From: Sulfitobacter sp. W027
GTDB lineage: Bacteria > Pseudomonadota > Alphaproteobacteria > Rhodobacterales > Rhodobacteraceae
Direction: 5' to 3'
Assembly: GCF_025143985.1 (NCBI RefSeq)
Contig: NZ_CP083564.1
Coordinates: 372,001-436,000, forward strand
DNA: 64,000 bases
The translations under genes were made by a program, and so were the position numbers. The notes beneath the pieces are model-generated. The model saw nothing but the letters and a program-made list of their open reading frames with translations, made no database searches and was not told where the DNA came from. Within the stretch, counting starts at the first letter, position 1. Every line of letters starts with the position of its first letter. Shown one piece after another: positions 8,031 to 17,039 of this stretch.

Positions 8031-8735
8031 TTAAAGAACCTTGATGACGTCCTTGTTGATCGCCAGCATATAGCCACGCCGGGCGATGTTTTTGACCAGC
8101 AGTTCCGACACCAATTGATTGCCTAATGTGTCGCGCAAACGTTTGATCCGCGTGGCCCCGGCGGCCTCATCGCAATCGGCGGGGCTGCGGCCAGAGATCA
8201 TGCCCTCGATCTCGGAGCCTGACAGTACGTCGTCATCCATCCGCGCTTCGGCGAGAACCGACATCGTCTCCATCGCCGCTGCGGTCAGTTTGAAGCCGAG
8301 GTTATTAAGGTAAACGGTGTTTTCTTCGCGGCTGATGAGCAGTGAGTTCACCTGAATGCCCGTCCGCTCAATCTGCGCCATACGGCGGTTGAAGCCGACG
8401 AGCATGAACAAAAACACCATCGCTGCGACCAGCATGGCGCTGGCAAAGATCAGCAGCACGACGATCACGACACGGTAGCTGGCCAAAGTCTCTGAGAATG
8501 CAGTGCCGGATTGGGCGAGGATTTCGAGCAGTTTGATCTCGGCTTGGGTGGTTAGATCGTCATTCTCGATAAAGATCCGCTCAACCCGCGCATTAAAGAC
8601 GTTCGCATCTGGCAGCGCCCAGAGCAGCAAAAGCGCCCCGGCCAAAAGCACGGCGACAACGGCGGCGATGCCACCGATTACGAAACGTCCGCCAAATCTG
8701 CGCATGTCAGAAGCGGAGGTAGAATGTTCCTGCAC
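8031..8735 (-). CDS. Membrane-anchored winged-helix (OmpR-type) putative transcription regulator
   Basis: With the GTG start at 8735 (AAGGAAA site 5 bases upstream) this is 234 residues. Residues 17-41 and 88-114 are strongly hydrophobic segments flanked by Arg-rich ends (R-R-F-G-G-R-F and F-N-R-R), so both termini should be cytoplasmic, with a loop of about 45 residues outside. Residues 131-226 look like an OmpR/PhoB-type winged helix: two short strands, L-T-A-A-A-M-E-T, a recognition-helix-like T-R-I-K-R-L-R-D-T-L-G and the wing I-A-R-R-G-Y-M-L. No receiver or kinase domain is present. This is a ToxR/CadC-like idea with reversed order. It overlaps the upstream secreted-protein gene by 29 bases. 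DNA binding is inferred. Confidence 0.7.
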   Translation of the reverse strand: MQEHSTSASDMRRFGGRFVIGGIAAVVAVLLAGALLLLWALPDANVFNARVERIFIENDDLTTQAEIKLLEILAQSGTAFSETLASYRVVIVVLLIFASAMLVAAMVFLFMLVGFNRRMAQIERTGIQVNSLLISREENTVYLNNLGFKLTAAAMETMSVLAEARMDDDVLSGSEIEGMISGRSPADCDEAAGATRIKRLRDTLGNQLVSELLVKNIARRGYMLAINKDVIKVL

Positions 8736-9000
8736 TGTCTTTCCTTTGATCCAGGCCTTCGTCACCGAATACGGACAGTACATTCAACAATGTCCAGCCC
8801 TCCGCCGCAAGACGCGGCGTGAGTTCGGTTTCGGCGGAAGCTGGCTCGCAGGCCTCGGAAATCTGCGCCACCCCGTAATGGAGGCGCAGCGGATTGTCTT
8901 GCTTGGCCTTGTAATCGGCAAAGCATCCAGCGGTTGCCGCAGCGGGCAGGGCCAGAATGACCGTCAGCGCGGTCAGCAGGGGGAGACATGGGTTTTTCAT
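8707..9000 (-). CDS. Small secreted protein, unknown function
   Basis: This is a 97-residue protein with a clear signal peptide (about residues 1-25, cleavage after A-A-A-T-A). The mature part of about 72 residues contains two cysteines, C26 and C51, which could form one disulfide bond, and no recognised domain. It is transcribed with the membrane-anchored winged-helix gene and overlaps it by 29 bases. A periplasmic partner or signal for that protein's external loop is an attractive but unproven idea. Confidence 0.7.
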   Translation of the reverse strand: MKNPCLPLLTALTVILALPAAATAGCFADYKAKQDNPLRLHYGVAQISEACEPASAETELTPRLAAEGWTLLNVLSVFGDEGLDQRKDSAGTFYLRF

Positions 9001-9032
9001 ATGATTTTAATGCGCTTTCGCCCGCTGATATT

Positions 9033-9066
9033 CAATAACCAAGGCGTTTTGAGCGCCTTGTTATTG
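9033..9066. promoter_or_regulatory. Inverted repeat with CAATAAC arms in divergent intergenic region
   Basis: CAATAAC at 9033-9039 and GTTATTG at 9060-9066 flank CAAGGCG and CGCCTTG arms, giving a 13-bp dyad with one extra base and a 7-base loop. Further copies of the heptamer lie at 9081-9087 (GTTATTG) and 9193-9199 (CAATAAC), the last just upstream of the ribosome-binding site of the gene at 9217. The layout suits a regulator-binding region controlling both divergent units. Confidence 0.5.
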
Positions 9067-9216
9067 GATAACGACCCCCTGTTATTGCCTGTCTTTGGCC
9101 CTCACCCCAATTTGGTGGCACCAACAGACACACGAACTCATACACGGCCCCCGAGTTATGGCCGCAGAGGATCAAGGGCGCAGCGAACGCGCCAATAACG
9201 AGAAGGGACCAGACCC

Positions 9217-9774
9217 ATGTACCGCAAGTTCATTGCTACCATCGCCGCTTTGTCGGTTGCCATCACCGCTTTTGGTGCCCGTCCTGCCGCTGCCGATGAA
9301 AAGGAAGTGCTTCGCACGCTCGCCGCGATTGCGGGCGTCGCGATCGTGGGCAAGATGATCTACGACAATAACAAAGAGCGCAAAGAACGCGAGACCGTGA
9401 CCCGCCGCCGCGCCGCGCCGGTCTATGAAGCGCCACGTTATTACCCAACCGTTTCCGAGCGGCCCCGTCAGCGCCCCTATATCGATCCACGCCCCGAACC
9501 GCGCCGCACGGCCCGGACCTACCCTGAGCGCGAAGTGCGCCCCCTTCCTGAGCGGGTGGACCGTAAACTGCTGCCGCAGCAGTGCTTCCGCAGCTATGAG
9601 GGCAAAGAGGGTAAGGTCATGATGTTTGGCGAACCCTGCCTTGAACAGAATTACTCCTATGCCGATCGCCTGCCCAGCTACTGCGCCAAACGCGTCAGTA
9701 CGACTGAAGGCGCGCGCTACGGCTATGACGCCCGCTGTCTGCGCGACTCGGGTTACAGCTTGGCCCGTCGGTAA
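9217..9774 (+). CDS. Secreted Arg/Pro-rich protein, unknown function
   Basis: This 185-residue protein has a signal peptide (about residues 1-26, ending A-R-P-A-A-A). Residues 30-55 form a hydrophobic helix-like stretch, A-A-I-A-G-V-A-I-V-G-K-M-I-Y-D-N-N. A basic, proline-rich middle (about 60-115) follows, then a C-terminal domain of about 70 residues with four Cys. It is probably periplasmic. A GAAGGGA site precedes the ATG. I do not recognise a family. It diverges from the secreted protein/winged-helix unit and shares its repeat-rich intergenic region. Confidence 0.7.
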   Translation: MYRKFIATIAALSVAITAFGARPAAADEKEVLRTLAAIAGVAIVGKMIYDNNKERKERETVTRRRAAPVYEAPRYYPTVSERPRQRPYIDPRPEPRRTARTYPEREVRPLPERVDRKLLPQQCFRSYEGKEGKVMMFGEPCLEQNYSYADRLPSYCAKRVSTTEGARYGYDARCLRDSGYSLARR

Positions 9775-9898
9775 CACCGGCGTGCCTTGACCGAGCGGCA
9801 CGTCCCTGTCGCTCGGGTGTTGAAAGGGGGGGTGTTCGGGCGCCTCCCCTTTCTCTTTTTTGTTGCACCTTTTCGGCACATGCGGTTTCACCGCCTCC

Positions 9899-10528
9899 AT
9901 GATACCAGACTTTGAATTTGAACGCGGCGCGGCTGCCCGCGGCTTTCGCACCATCGCCGGGGTGGACGAAGTAGGTCGCGGCCCGCTGGCCGGTCCCGTC
10001 ACAGCCGCTGCCGTGGTCTTTACCGAAGGGCAGATCCCCGAGGGGCTGAACGATTCTAAAAAGCTGACCGCCCGCGCCCGAGAGCGGCTCTATAATGAGA
10101 TCATGTCGGTGGCCGTGGTTTGCGTGGCCCATGCTACCGTCGAAGAGATCGAAGAACACAACATCTTGCGTGCCAGCCATCTGGCGATGACCCGCGCACT
10201 CGCCGGATTGGCCTGCGTGGCGGACTACGCATTGATCGACGGTAATATGCTTCCGCGCGATCTGAGCCTTCCGGCGCAACCTGTGGTGAAGGGTGACGCC
10301 CGCTGTCTGTCGATCTCAGCCGCCTCTATCGTTGCCAAAACCGTGCGCGATAACCTCATGGTGGATTTAGCGCAACAGCATCCCGGCTATGGCTGGGAAA
10401 CCAATATGGGCTACGGATCGAAAAGCCACATGGCTGCCCTCCGGGATCTTGGTGTGACCCCACACCATAGACGTTTGTTCAAACCCGTACACAATATCTT
10501 GTATCAAGCCAATTTGTTAACCGATTGA
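9899..10528 (+). CDS. rnhB: Ribonuclease HII
   Basis: This 209-residue enzyme removes RNA from RNA-DNA hybrids, including single misincorporated ribonucleotides. Catalytic residues D23 and E24 sit in G-V-D-E-V-G-R-G, with the third acidic residue in A-L-I-D-G-N. The family's G-D-A-R-C-L-S-I-S-A-A-S-I segment and K-T-V-R-D are present. ATG 9899 gives the expected N-terminus; a TTG at 9860 would add non-family residues. No strong ribosome-binding site is visible. It lies directly upstream of ccrM, a linkage common in this order. Confidence 0.94.
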   Translation: MIPDFEFERGAAARGFRTIAGVDEVGRGPLAGPVTAAAVVFTEGQIPEGLNDSKKLTARARERLYNEIMSVAVVCVAHATVEEIEEHNILRASHLAMTRALAGLACVADYALIDGNMLPRDLSLPAQPVVKGDARCLSISAASIVAKTVRDNLMVDLAQQHPGYGWETNMGYGSKSHMAALRDLGVTPHHRRLFKPVHNILYQANLLTD

Positions 10529-10554
10529 TTCAAAAAAGAAATTGACCACGAATC
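10517..10554 (+). promoter_or_regulatory. Putative CtrA half-site and CcrM (GANTC) sites upstream of ccrM
   Basis: TTAACC at 10517-10522 resembles the CtrA half-site of alphaproteobacteria and overlaps the last codons of rnhB. GATTC at 10527-10531 and GAATC at 10550-10554 are GANTC sites, the target of CcrM itself. In Caulobacter the ccrM promoter is controlled by CtrA and by GANTC methylation, so the same could hold here; this is inference from motif position. Confidence 0.42.
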
Positions 10555-10607
10555 GTTGATGCCCCATTTTATCCACAACCAATGAGCGCTTAAGCGCCGG
10601 GTAATGA

Positions 10608-11717
<1,110 letters not shown>

Positions 11718-11743
11718 TCCACTCCGAACAATCGAACACCGCC

Positions 11744-11787
11744 GGCACCCGTGGCCTCTCTGCGTGAGGGGCAGCCACACGGGTGCC
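11744..11787 (+). other. Long stem-loop in the ccrM 3' region
   Basis: GGCACCCGTG (11744-11753) and CACGGGTGCC (11778-11787) form a perfect 10-bp stem enclosing a smaller CCTC/GAGG stem. It lies 26 bases after the ccrM stop and just before the intrinsic terminator, so the transcript ends in two consecutive hairpins. It may protect the mRNA 3' end or be part of a small RNA. Confidence 0.55.
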
Positions 11788-11795
11788 TACCTTGA

Positions 11796-11820
11796 CCCCG
11801 CCGCTCGGCGGGGTTTTTTT
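11796..11820 (+). terminator. Intrinsic terminator downstream of ccrM
   Basis: CCCCGCCG, CT, CGGCGGGG followed directly by seven T form a strong rho-independent terminator on the plus strand. It ends 10 bases before the stop of the convergent receiver gene. Confidence 0.88.
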
Positions 11821-11830
11821 GTGTCCGGGC

Positions 11831-12256
11831 CTAATGCATGCGCCCTTTGCGCGCCTGAAACTCCCGCAGTGCGGCGGTCAGGTAGCGGGCGTCGAACTCC
11901 GATTTATTCACGACATAGAGCACCCCGGCAGAGGCTGCCTTTTCCCACATGACGGGGGAGGGCCAATCGCTCAGCATAATGACGGGCGTCTGTGCATGGC
12001 GGTTATCGCAGGCCAGTTCCAGCGCGAAATTCGCGCCCAACCCGTCGGGCAGGTTGTTGTCGAGCAGGATGAGCGCCTTGTCTCCGGCGCTCAGCGCCCT
12101 TCGCGCGGCTTCGATGCTGGGAGCAAACTCCACCCGCATCCCGCCATAGCTGCGCGTCAGAACACGGCGCAGTCTTTCCCTGTCAAACTCACTGTCTTCA
12201 ACAATCAGGCAGGTGCCATCATACGCCGCCCCTGGGGGCGTTGTTTGTTGCTGCAT
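11831..12256 (-). CDS. Single-domain response regulator (receiver only)
   Basis: This 141-residue protein is a CheY-like receiver without an output domain. Acidic-pocket residues E20-D21, the likely phospho-acceptor D66 in L-L-D-N-N-L-P-D-G, the Ser of V-I-M-L-S-D and the Lys of V-V-N-K-S fit the fold. I chose ATG 12256, with GGAGTGG upstream, over an earlier in-frame start. It could be a phosphate shuttle or sink, or act by protein contact. No histidine kinase gene lies nearby, so its partner is unknown. Confidence 0.82.
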   Translation of the reverse strand: MQQQTTPPGAAYDGTCLIVEDSEFDRERLRRVLTRSYGGMRVEFAPSIEAARRALSAGDKALILLDNNLPDGLGANFALELACDNRHAQTPVIMLSDWPSPVMWEKAASAGVLYVVNKSEFDARYLTAALREFQARKGRMH

Positions 12257-12324
12257 CAATACCACTCCACAGGTAACGGTTGCAGCCTTTCTGACAGGCA
12301 AAGTTTAAGTTTGCGTTGCCGTAA

Positions 12325-13473
12325 TCAAAGACGGGGCAGTGGATTGTTGGCCTCGTTGTAGGCTTTCCAGTCGGTAATCTCGGGGTAATACATCTCGCGC
12401 CATTTGCGCACGCGGGGGTTCATGATGCGCCGCCAGAGTGGCGGCAGCATCGCGGCCATGGTCATTACTGGATAGCCATAGGGCAGCTGCGGCGCGTCGC
12501 CGGTGCCATAGGTCTGCAAGACCGGGAAACGTCGGTCGGGTTTGTAGTGGTGATCGGAATGGCGTTGCAGGTTAATCAGCAGCCAGTTTGACGCTTTATG
12601 CGCGGCGTTCCACGAGTGGCGTGGCTGGACGTGCTCATATTTCCCGCCGCCCAGATGCTTGCGTGTGAGCCCGTAGTGCTCGATGTAATTCACCAGTTCC
12701 AACTGCCAGATCGCGACCCCGGCCTGCACGAGGAACAGGCCCAAGCCACTCCATCCGCCCAGCACCAGCGCCAGCAACAAGAAGGCGGCCTGCAGCGCCC
12801 AGTATTTGAAGAACGGATTGCCTGGATCGGTCCACGGCAGCCCCTTGCGCGCCAGCATGTTCTTTTCCGCATGAAAGGCCGAAGTCAGCGACTCGCGCAG
12901 CACGCGGGGGTAGAAGCGGTGGAACCCTTCATTATAGCGCGCCGTCACCGTGTCGCGCGGGGTGCCGACATGGCGGTGATGCACCAGCAGATGTTCCGAC
13001 CGGAAGTGAGAATAGAGCACCATGGCCAGCAGGATATCCGCCAGCCGCCGTTCGGTCTTGTTCCGCTGGTGCATCAGCTCGTGGCTGTAGTTGATGCCAT
13101 TGGTGCCGGTGATGACGCCAACGCCGAAGAACAGGAAAATTCGTTCCGCCGTGCCCAGATGCCCGGCCCGGGTGGCGTAATAGATCAGGCCAAAGACGGT
13201 CAGGAATTGCAGTGGAGTCCAGATCAGCGTGACAAGGCGGTACCAATAGAGGTCATCTTCGGTGGCCTCTAGGTCCGCGTTGTCGAGGTTCAGCCCCAGC
13301 ACCGCGTCGAGCATTGAAAACAGATACCACGTGACCAGCGGCAGGAGCGCAATGGTCCAGCCGCCCTGCATGGCACAGAACCACGCCAGCGGGATCAGCA
13401 ACAGCGACATCCAGAATGGCAGCGCCCGCGACAGGCGAGCGAGGTCTTGTGGAGAGATAATCCGGTTTGCCAT
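12325..13473 (-). CDS. AlkB-type membrane alkane 1-monooxygenase
   Basis: This 382-residue integral membrane di-iron enzyme has the histidine boxes of the AlkB family: H131-E-L-M-H135, E160-H-x4-H-H-R-H-V, N262-Y-I-E-H-Y-G-L and Q303-R-H-S-D-H-H309. Hydrophobic segments lie at about residues 18-36, 38-58, 80-100, 110-130 and 225-258. AlkB hydroxylates the terminal carbon of medium-chain alkanes with electrons from rubredoxin. No rubredoxin or rubredoxin reductase gene is in the window, so electron partners must be elsewhere. A hydroxylase for another hydrophobic substrate remains possible. Confidence 0.85.
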   Translation of the reverse strand: MANRIISPQDLARLSRALPFWMSLLLIPLAWFCAMQGGWTIALLPLVTWYLFSMLDAVLGLNLDNADLEATEDDLYWYRLVTLIWTPLQFLTVFGLIYYATRAGHLGTAERIFLFFGVGVITGTNGINYSHELMHQRNKTERRLADILLAMVLYSHFRSEHLLVHHRHVGTPRDTVTARYNEGFHRFYPRVLRESLTSAFHAEKNMLARKGLPWTDPGNPFFKYWALQAAFLLLALVLGGWSGLGLFLVQAGVAIWQLELVNYIEHYGLTRKHLGGGKYEHVQPRHSWNAAHKASNWLLINLQRHSDHHYKPDRRFPVLQTYGTGDAPQLPYGYPVMTMAAMLPPLWRRIMNPRVRKWREMYYPEITDWKAYNEANNPLPRL

Positions 13474-13539
13474 GGGTCACCTTGCTGTTTCGCGCCAGAT
13501 ATACCGCAGTTCAGTCGGCGCTCAAAGCCTGACGCGGCG

Positions 13540-14604
13540 CTAGCGCGTCAGGTCGAAGGCTTTGCGCATTACGGTAGGCAGATCACTGGGGCTGAATTGA
13601 TTTTGGCCGATGAACTCGCCGTTTCGGGGCGCGGTATCATGGCCGACCTGCGCGTGCTGCACGGTCAGCATAAGGTGAAAATGGGTGAAGGTATGGCGCA
13701 CCTCACCGGGCAGGGGCTGCCAATCGGCGGTTAGCGGCGGCGTCCCTTCAGGGCGTGGCTGAGACGTGTCGACCCAGTCGGAACCGGGCCAGCCGAGCAT
13801 GCCGCCAAGCAGCCCTTTGTCGGGACGTGTCTCCAACAACCAAGCGCCGTCTTCACGCTGGGCGAGGTAGACGGTCCCGTGCCGCACCGGTTTCGGCTTT
13901 TTCGGGGTTTTTTTAGGCAAAAGCGCCGCCGTGCCTTCCGCCCGCGCGGCGCAAGGATCGCGCCAAGGGCAAATGCCGCAGGCCGGGGACTTTGGCGTGC
14001 AGATCGTTGCGCCGAGGTCCATCACCGCTTGGGCGTAGTCTCCGGGCCGGTCCTGCGGGGTCAGCGCGACGGCCCGTGCCATCAACTCGGGCTTCGCTGC
14101 AGGCAGCGGCGTGTGAATATCATAAACCCGCGCCATCACCCGCTCCACATTGCCGTCAAGCACCGCGTGAGGCAGGTCAAAGGCGATGGAGGCGATCGCC
14201 GCCGCCGTATAAGGCCCGATCCCCGGCAGTTTCAGCAGCGCGTCATGGTCGGCGGGGAAATTGCCGCCATGCTCTGCCACCACCACACGCGCGCATTTCA
14301 ACAGGTTGCGGGCACGGGCGTAATAGCCAAGGCCCGCCCATTCGGCCATGACATCCGCGTCTTCCGCCGCCGCAAGCGCGCCAACATCCGGCCAGCGGGT
14401 GGTAAAGCGCGCGAAGTAGTCCTTTACCGTGGCCACGGTCGTCTGCTGCAACATGACCTCGCTTAGCCAGATGCGGTAGGGATCGGGCGTGACACCTGCC
14501 ATCCGGTCGTGCGGCGGCACCCGCCACGGCAGGGCGCGGGCATGGGTGTCGTACCATTCCAGCAGGATCGGCGGCAGCTTGCTGACGGATGTCTTCTCAC
14601 GCAA
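13540..14604 (-). CDS. mutY: A/G-specific adenine glycosylase MutY
   Basis: This 354-residue base-excision enzyme removes adenine mispaired with 8-oxoguanine. The catalytic Glu is in W-L-S-E-V-M-L-Q-Q-T-T. The helix-hairpin-helix L-P-G-I-G-P-Y-T-A and the catalytic Asp in V-L-D-G-N-V follow, then a [4Fe-4S] cluster motif C-x6-C-x2-C-x5-C. The C-terminal NUDIX-like domain is present. The only sensible start is TTG 14604 with a GAAAGG site, as no ATG lies upstream of the conserved region. Confidence 0.94.
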   Translation of the reverse strand: MREKTSVSKLPPILLEWYDTHARALPWRVPPHDRMAGVTPDPYRIWLSEVMLQQTTVATVKDYFARFTTRWPDVGALAAAEDADVMAEWAGLGYYARARNLLKCARVVVAEHGGNFPADHDALLKLPGIGPYTAAAIASIAFDLPHAVLDGNVERVMARVYDIHTPLPAAKPELMARAVALTPQDRPGDYAQAVMDLGATICTPKSPACGICPWRDPCAARAEGTAALLPKKTPKKPKPVRHGTVYLAQREDGAWLLETRPDKGLLGGMLGWPGSDWVDTSQPRPEGTPPLTADWQPLPGEVRHTFTHFHLMLTVQHAQVGHDTAPRNGEFIGQNQFSPSDLPTVMRKAFDLTR

Positions 14605-14659
14605 TGTTTAGGCCTTTCGAGGGGGCAGGGGCTGGTGACGCTGGGGCAAATGGTTATGT

Positions 14660-15196
14660 ATGTCAGCACATTCGGGAAACAAAGCCATGCCGCCACGTCG
14701 TACGAGTACAAAAGGGTTTAAACGCACCGACAGCCTGCTCTCGCAGCAGATTCGCAAGGCAAGCGAGACCCGTGGCTTTGCGCAATCGCGTCTGTTGACC
14801 CATTGGCCCGAGATCGTGGGCGAAGCGACAGCCGCCATCTCACGCCCGGTTGAGGTAAGCTATGGCCGGAAAGAAGGCATCGGTGCCACGCTGACCCTGC
14901 TGACCACCGGGGCCAATGCGCCCATGCTGGAGATGCAAAAAGAGCAACTGCGCGCGCGGGTCAACGCGGTCTATGGCTATAACGCCATCGCGCGGGTGCG
15001 GATCACCCAGACGGCGGCGACAGGCTTTGCCGAAGGGCAAGTGGCGTTTGACCATAAACCCAAGGCCGAAAAGACCGCTCCGAGCCCGGCGTTGCAACGC
15101 AAAGCAGCCGAAGCTGCCAAGCCTGTCGCCGACGAAGGGCTGCGCGCAGCCCTTGCACGTCTGGGCGAGAACATATTGAACAAGAACCAAAGCTGA
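14660..15196 (+). CDS. DciA-like (DUF721) protein
   Basis: This is a 178-residue basic protein whose residues about 25-120 match the DUF721 pattern: L-L-T-H-W-P-E-I-V-G near residue 46-55, a beta-rich centre, then L-R-A-R-V-N-A-V-Y-G. DciA proteins load the replicative helicase DnaB in bacteria without DnaC or DnaI; this is the likely role but is a family inference. A second start at 14687 is possible. It is divergent from mutY with a short shared promoter region. Confidence 0.75.
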   Translation: MSAHSGNKAMPPRRTSTKGFKRTDSLLSQQIRKASETRGFAQSRLLTHWPEIVGEATAAISRPVEVSYGRKEGIGATLTLLTTGANAPMLEMQKEQLRARVNAVYGYNAIARVRITQTAATGFAEGQVAFDHKPKAEKTAPSPALQRKAAEAAKPVADEGLRAALARLGENILNKNQS

Positions 15197-15234
15197 CCAA
15201 CCTAAAGCTGACGTAACAGACAAAGGAACACCTC

Positions 15235-15921
15235 ATGAATCGCAGAAACGTAATCCTTGGCGGTCTCGCCACACTCGGCGTCGGTGGCTGGTTTGCCGCA
15301 AGCAGCTTCGGCTCTTCCCCCCTTGGCAGCACCGCGCTGACACCTTTCGTTGGGGCCGCGAACGCGCAGACGACCGAAGGGGATGTGGATACCTCAGGCA
15401 TCACCGAGATGGTCATGGGCGATGAAAATGCGCCGGTCACGATGATCGAATACGCTTCCTTCACCTGCCCGCACTGTGCGACCTTCCACAATGACACCTT
15501 CAAAAAGCTGAAGGCCGACTACATCGACAGCGGCAAGGTCAAGTTCATCTACCGCGAAGTCTTTTTCGACCGCTACGGTCTTTGGGCCTCCATGGTGGCG
15601 CGCTGCGGCGGTCAGGAGAAGTTCTTTGGCATCGCCGATCTGATCTACAAATCGCAAAGCGAATGGACCCGTGCGGGTGAGCCTGCGGCCATCGTCGAAG
15701 AGTTGCGCAAAATTGGTCGTCTGGCTGGGCTCGACAATGAGATGCTGGATGAATGCCTGAAAGACGGCGAAAAGGCCGAAGCACTGGTGGCGTGGTACAC
15801 CGAAAACGCAGAGAAGGATGACATCTCAAGCACCCCGAGCTTTGTCATCGACGGCAAGAAACATTCGAACATGTCCTATGCGGACATGAAGGAACTCCTC
15901 GACGACGCGCTGGCTGGCTAA
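15235..15921 (+). CDS. DsbA-family thiol:disulfide oxidoreductase
   Basis: This 228-residue protein has an N-terminal export signal (R-R-N-V-I-L-G-G-L hydrophobic stretch to about residue 44, ending A-N-A-Q). The thioredoxin fold carries the redox motif C78-P-H-C81 and the cis-proline T-P-S-F near the C-terminus. The extended helical insertion resembles DsbA/BdbD-type proteins. It should oxidise or shuffle disulfides in periplasmic proteins. No DsbB partner is next to it. Its stop shares one base with the start of the CoA-transferase gene. Confidence 0.88.
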   Translation: MNRRNVILGGLATLGVGGWFAASSFGSSPLGSTALTPFVGAANAQTTEGDVDTSGITEMVMGDENAPVTMIEYASFTCPHCATFHNDTFKKLKADYIDSGKVKFIYREVFFDRYGLWASMVARCGGQEKFFGIADLIYKSQSEWTRAGEPAAIVEELRKIGRLAGLDNEMLDECLKDGEKAEALVAWYTENAEKDDISSTPSFVIDGKKHSNMSYADMKELLDDALAG

Positions 15922-17039
15922 TGACCGCGCCGCTTGCAGGACTGAAAGTCGTTGAACTCGCACGTGTTCTGGCCGGCCCTTGGGCTGGTCAGACACTGTC
16001 TGACCTCGGGTGCGAGGTGATCAAGGTGGAAAGCCCGGCGGGAGATGACACCCGTCAATGGGGACCGCCCTTCGTCACCCGTGACGAGGATGTTACCGCC
16101 TCCTATTTCCATTCGACGAACCGGGGCAAAGCCTCCGTCACCGTCGATTTCCGCACCGAGGAAGGTCAGGCGCAGGTCAAAGAACTTTTGGTCGATGCGG
16201 ATATTCTGATCGAGAATTTCAAGACCGGGGGATTAGCGAAATACGGGTTGGATTATGCCAGCCTGTCTGCGCAATTTCCCAAGCTGATCTATTGTTCGAT
16301 CACGGGTTTCGGCCAAACTGGCCCTTACGCTCATCGCGCGGGCTATGATTTCATCATCCAAGGCATGTCTGGCCTGATGTCGATCACCGGCGAGCCGGAC
16401 GGCCAGCCGCAGAAATCCGGCATGGCGATCACCGATATCTTCACCGGGGTCTATGCCAGCACTGCGATTTTGGCCGCCGTGCACCAGCGTCACCAAACCG
16501 GCGTCGGCCAGCATATCGACATGGCACTGCTTGACTGCGCCGTGGCGATCACCGGCAATCAGGCGATGAACTATCTTACCACTGGCAAGGCGCCGACACG
16601 GATGGGCAACGCGCATCCTAATCTGACGCCCTATGAGGTGTTTGAGTGTTCCGACGGGCATCTCATCATCGCCACCGGAAATGACGGGCAATATCAGCGC
16701 CTGTGTCAGTTGCTGGGGCTGGAGGACATGGCCACCGCGCCCGAGTACCTCAAGAATGCCGACCGTGTCGCCAACCGGCCCGAGATGATCCGCCGCCTGA
16801 CCGGGGCCACCCGTTTGCGCAGCCGGGATGATCTACTGGCCGCTTGTGAGGCGCATGGCGTGCCTGCCGGGCCGATCAATGACATGGCCGATGTCATGGC
16901 CGATCCGCAGGTCGTGGCGCGGGGCATGCAGATCGAACTCGACGGTGTGCCGGGGCTGCGGTCGCCCTTCACCTTTTCGGGGGCCGAGCTTTCATTGCAC
17001 CGGCCGGCGCCGAAGCTGGGCGAAGACAACAAGGCCTAG
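15921..17039 (+). CDS. Class III CoA-transferase (CaiB/BaiF family)
   Basis: This 372-residue enzyme moves CoA between carboxylic acids. Family features are the N-terminal [16 protein letters not shown] motif, the N-R-G-K-x-S segment near residue 67, and the likely catalytic Asp D172 in A-I-T-D-I-F-T-G. The Q-H-I-D-M-A-L-L-D segment follows at 197. Substrate cannot be read from sequence; succinyl, formyl or mesaconyl CoA exchange are all known in the family. Coupling to the DsbA-like gene by TAATG is probably only positional. Confidence 0.9.
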   Translation: MTAPLAGLKVVELARVLAGPWAGQTLSDLGCEVIKVESPAGDDTRQWGPPFVTRDEDVTASYFHSTNRGKASVTVDFRTEEGQAQVKELLVDADILIENFKTGGLAKYGLDYASLSAQFPKLIYCSITGFGQTGPYAHRAGYDFIIQGMSGLMSITGEPDGQPQKSGMAITDIFTGVYASTAILAAVHQRHQTGVGQHIDMALLDCAVAITGNQAMNYLTTGKAPTRMGNAHPNLTPYEVFECSDGHLIIATGNDGQYQRLCQLLGLEDMATAPEYLKNADRVANRPEMIRRLTGATRLRSRDDLLAACEAHGVPAGPINDMADVMADPQVVARGMQIELDGVPGLRSPFTFSGAELSLHRPAPKLGEDNKA

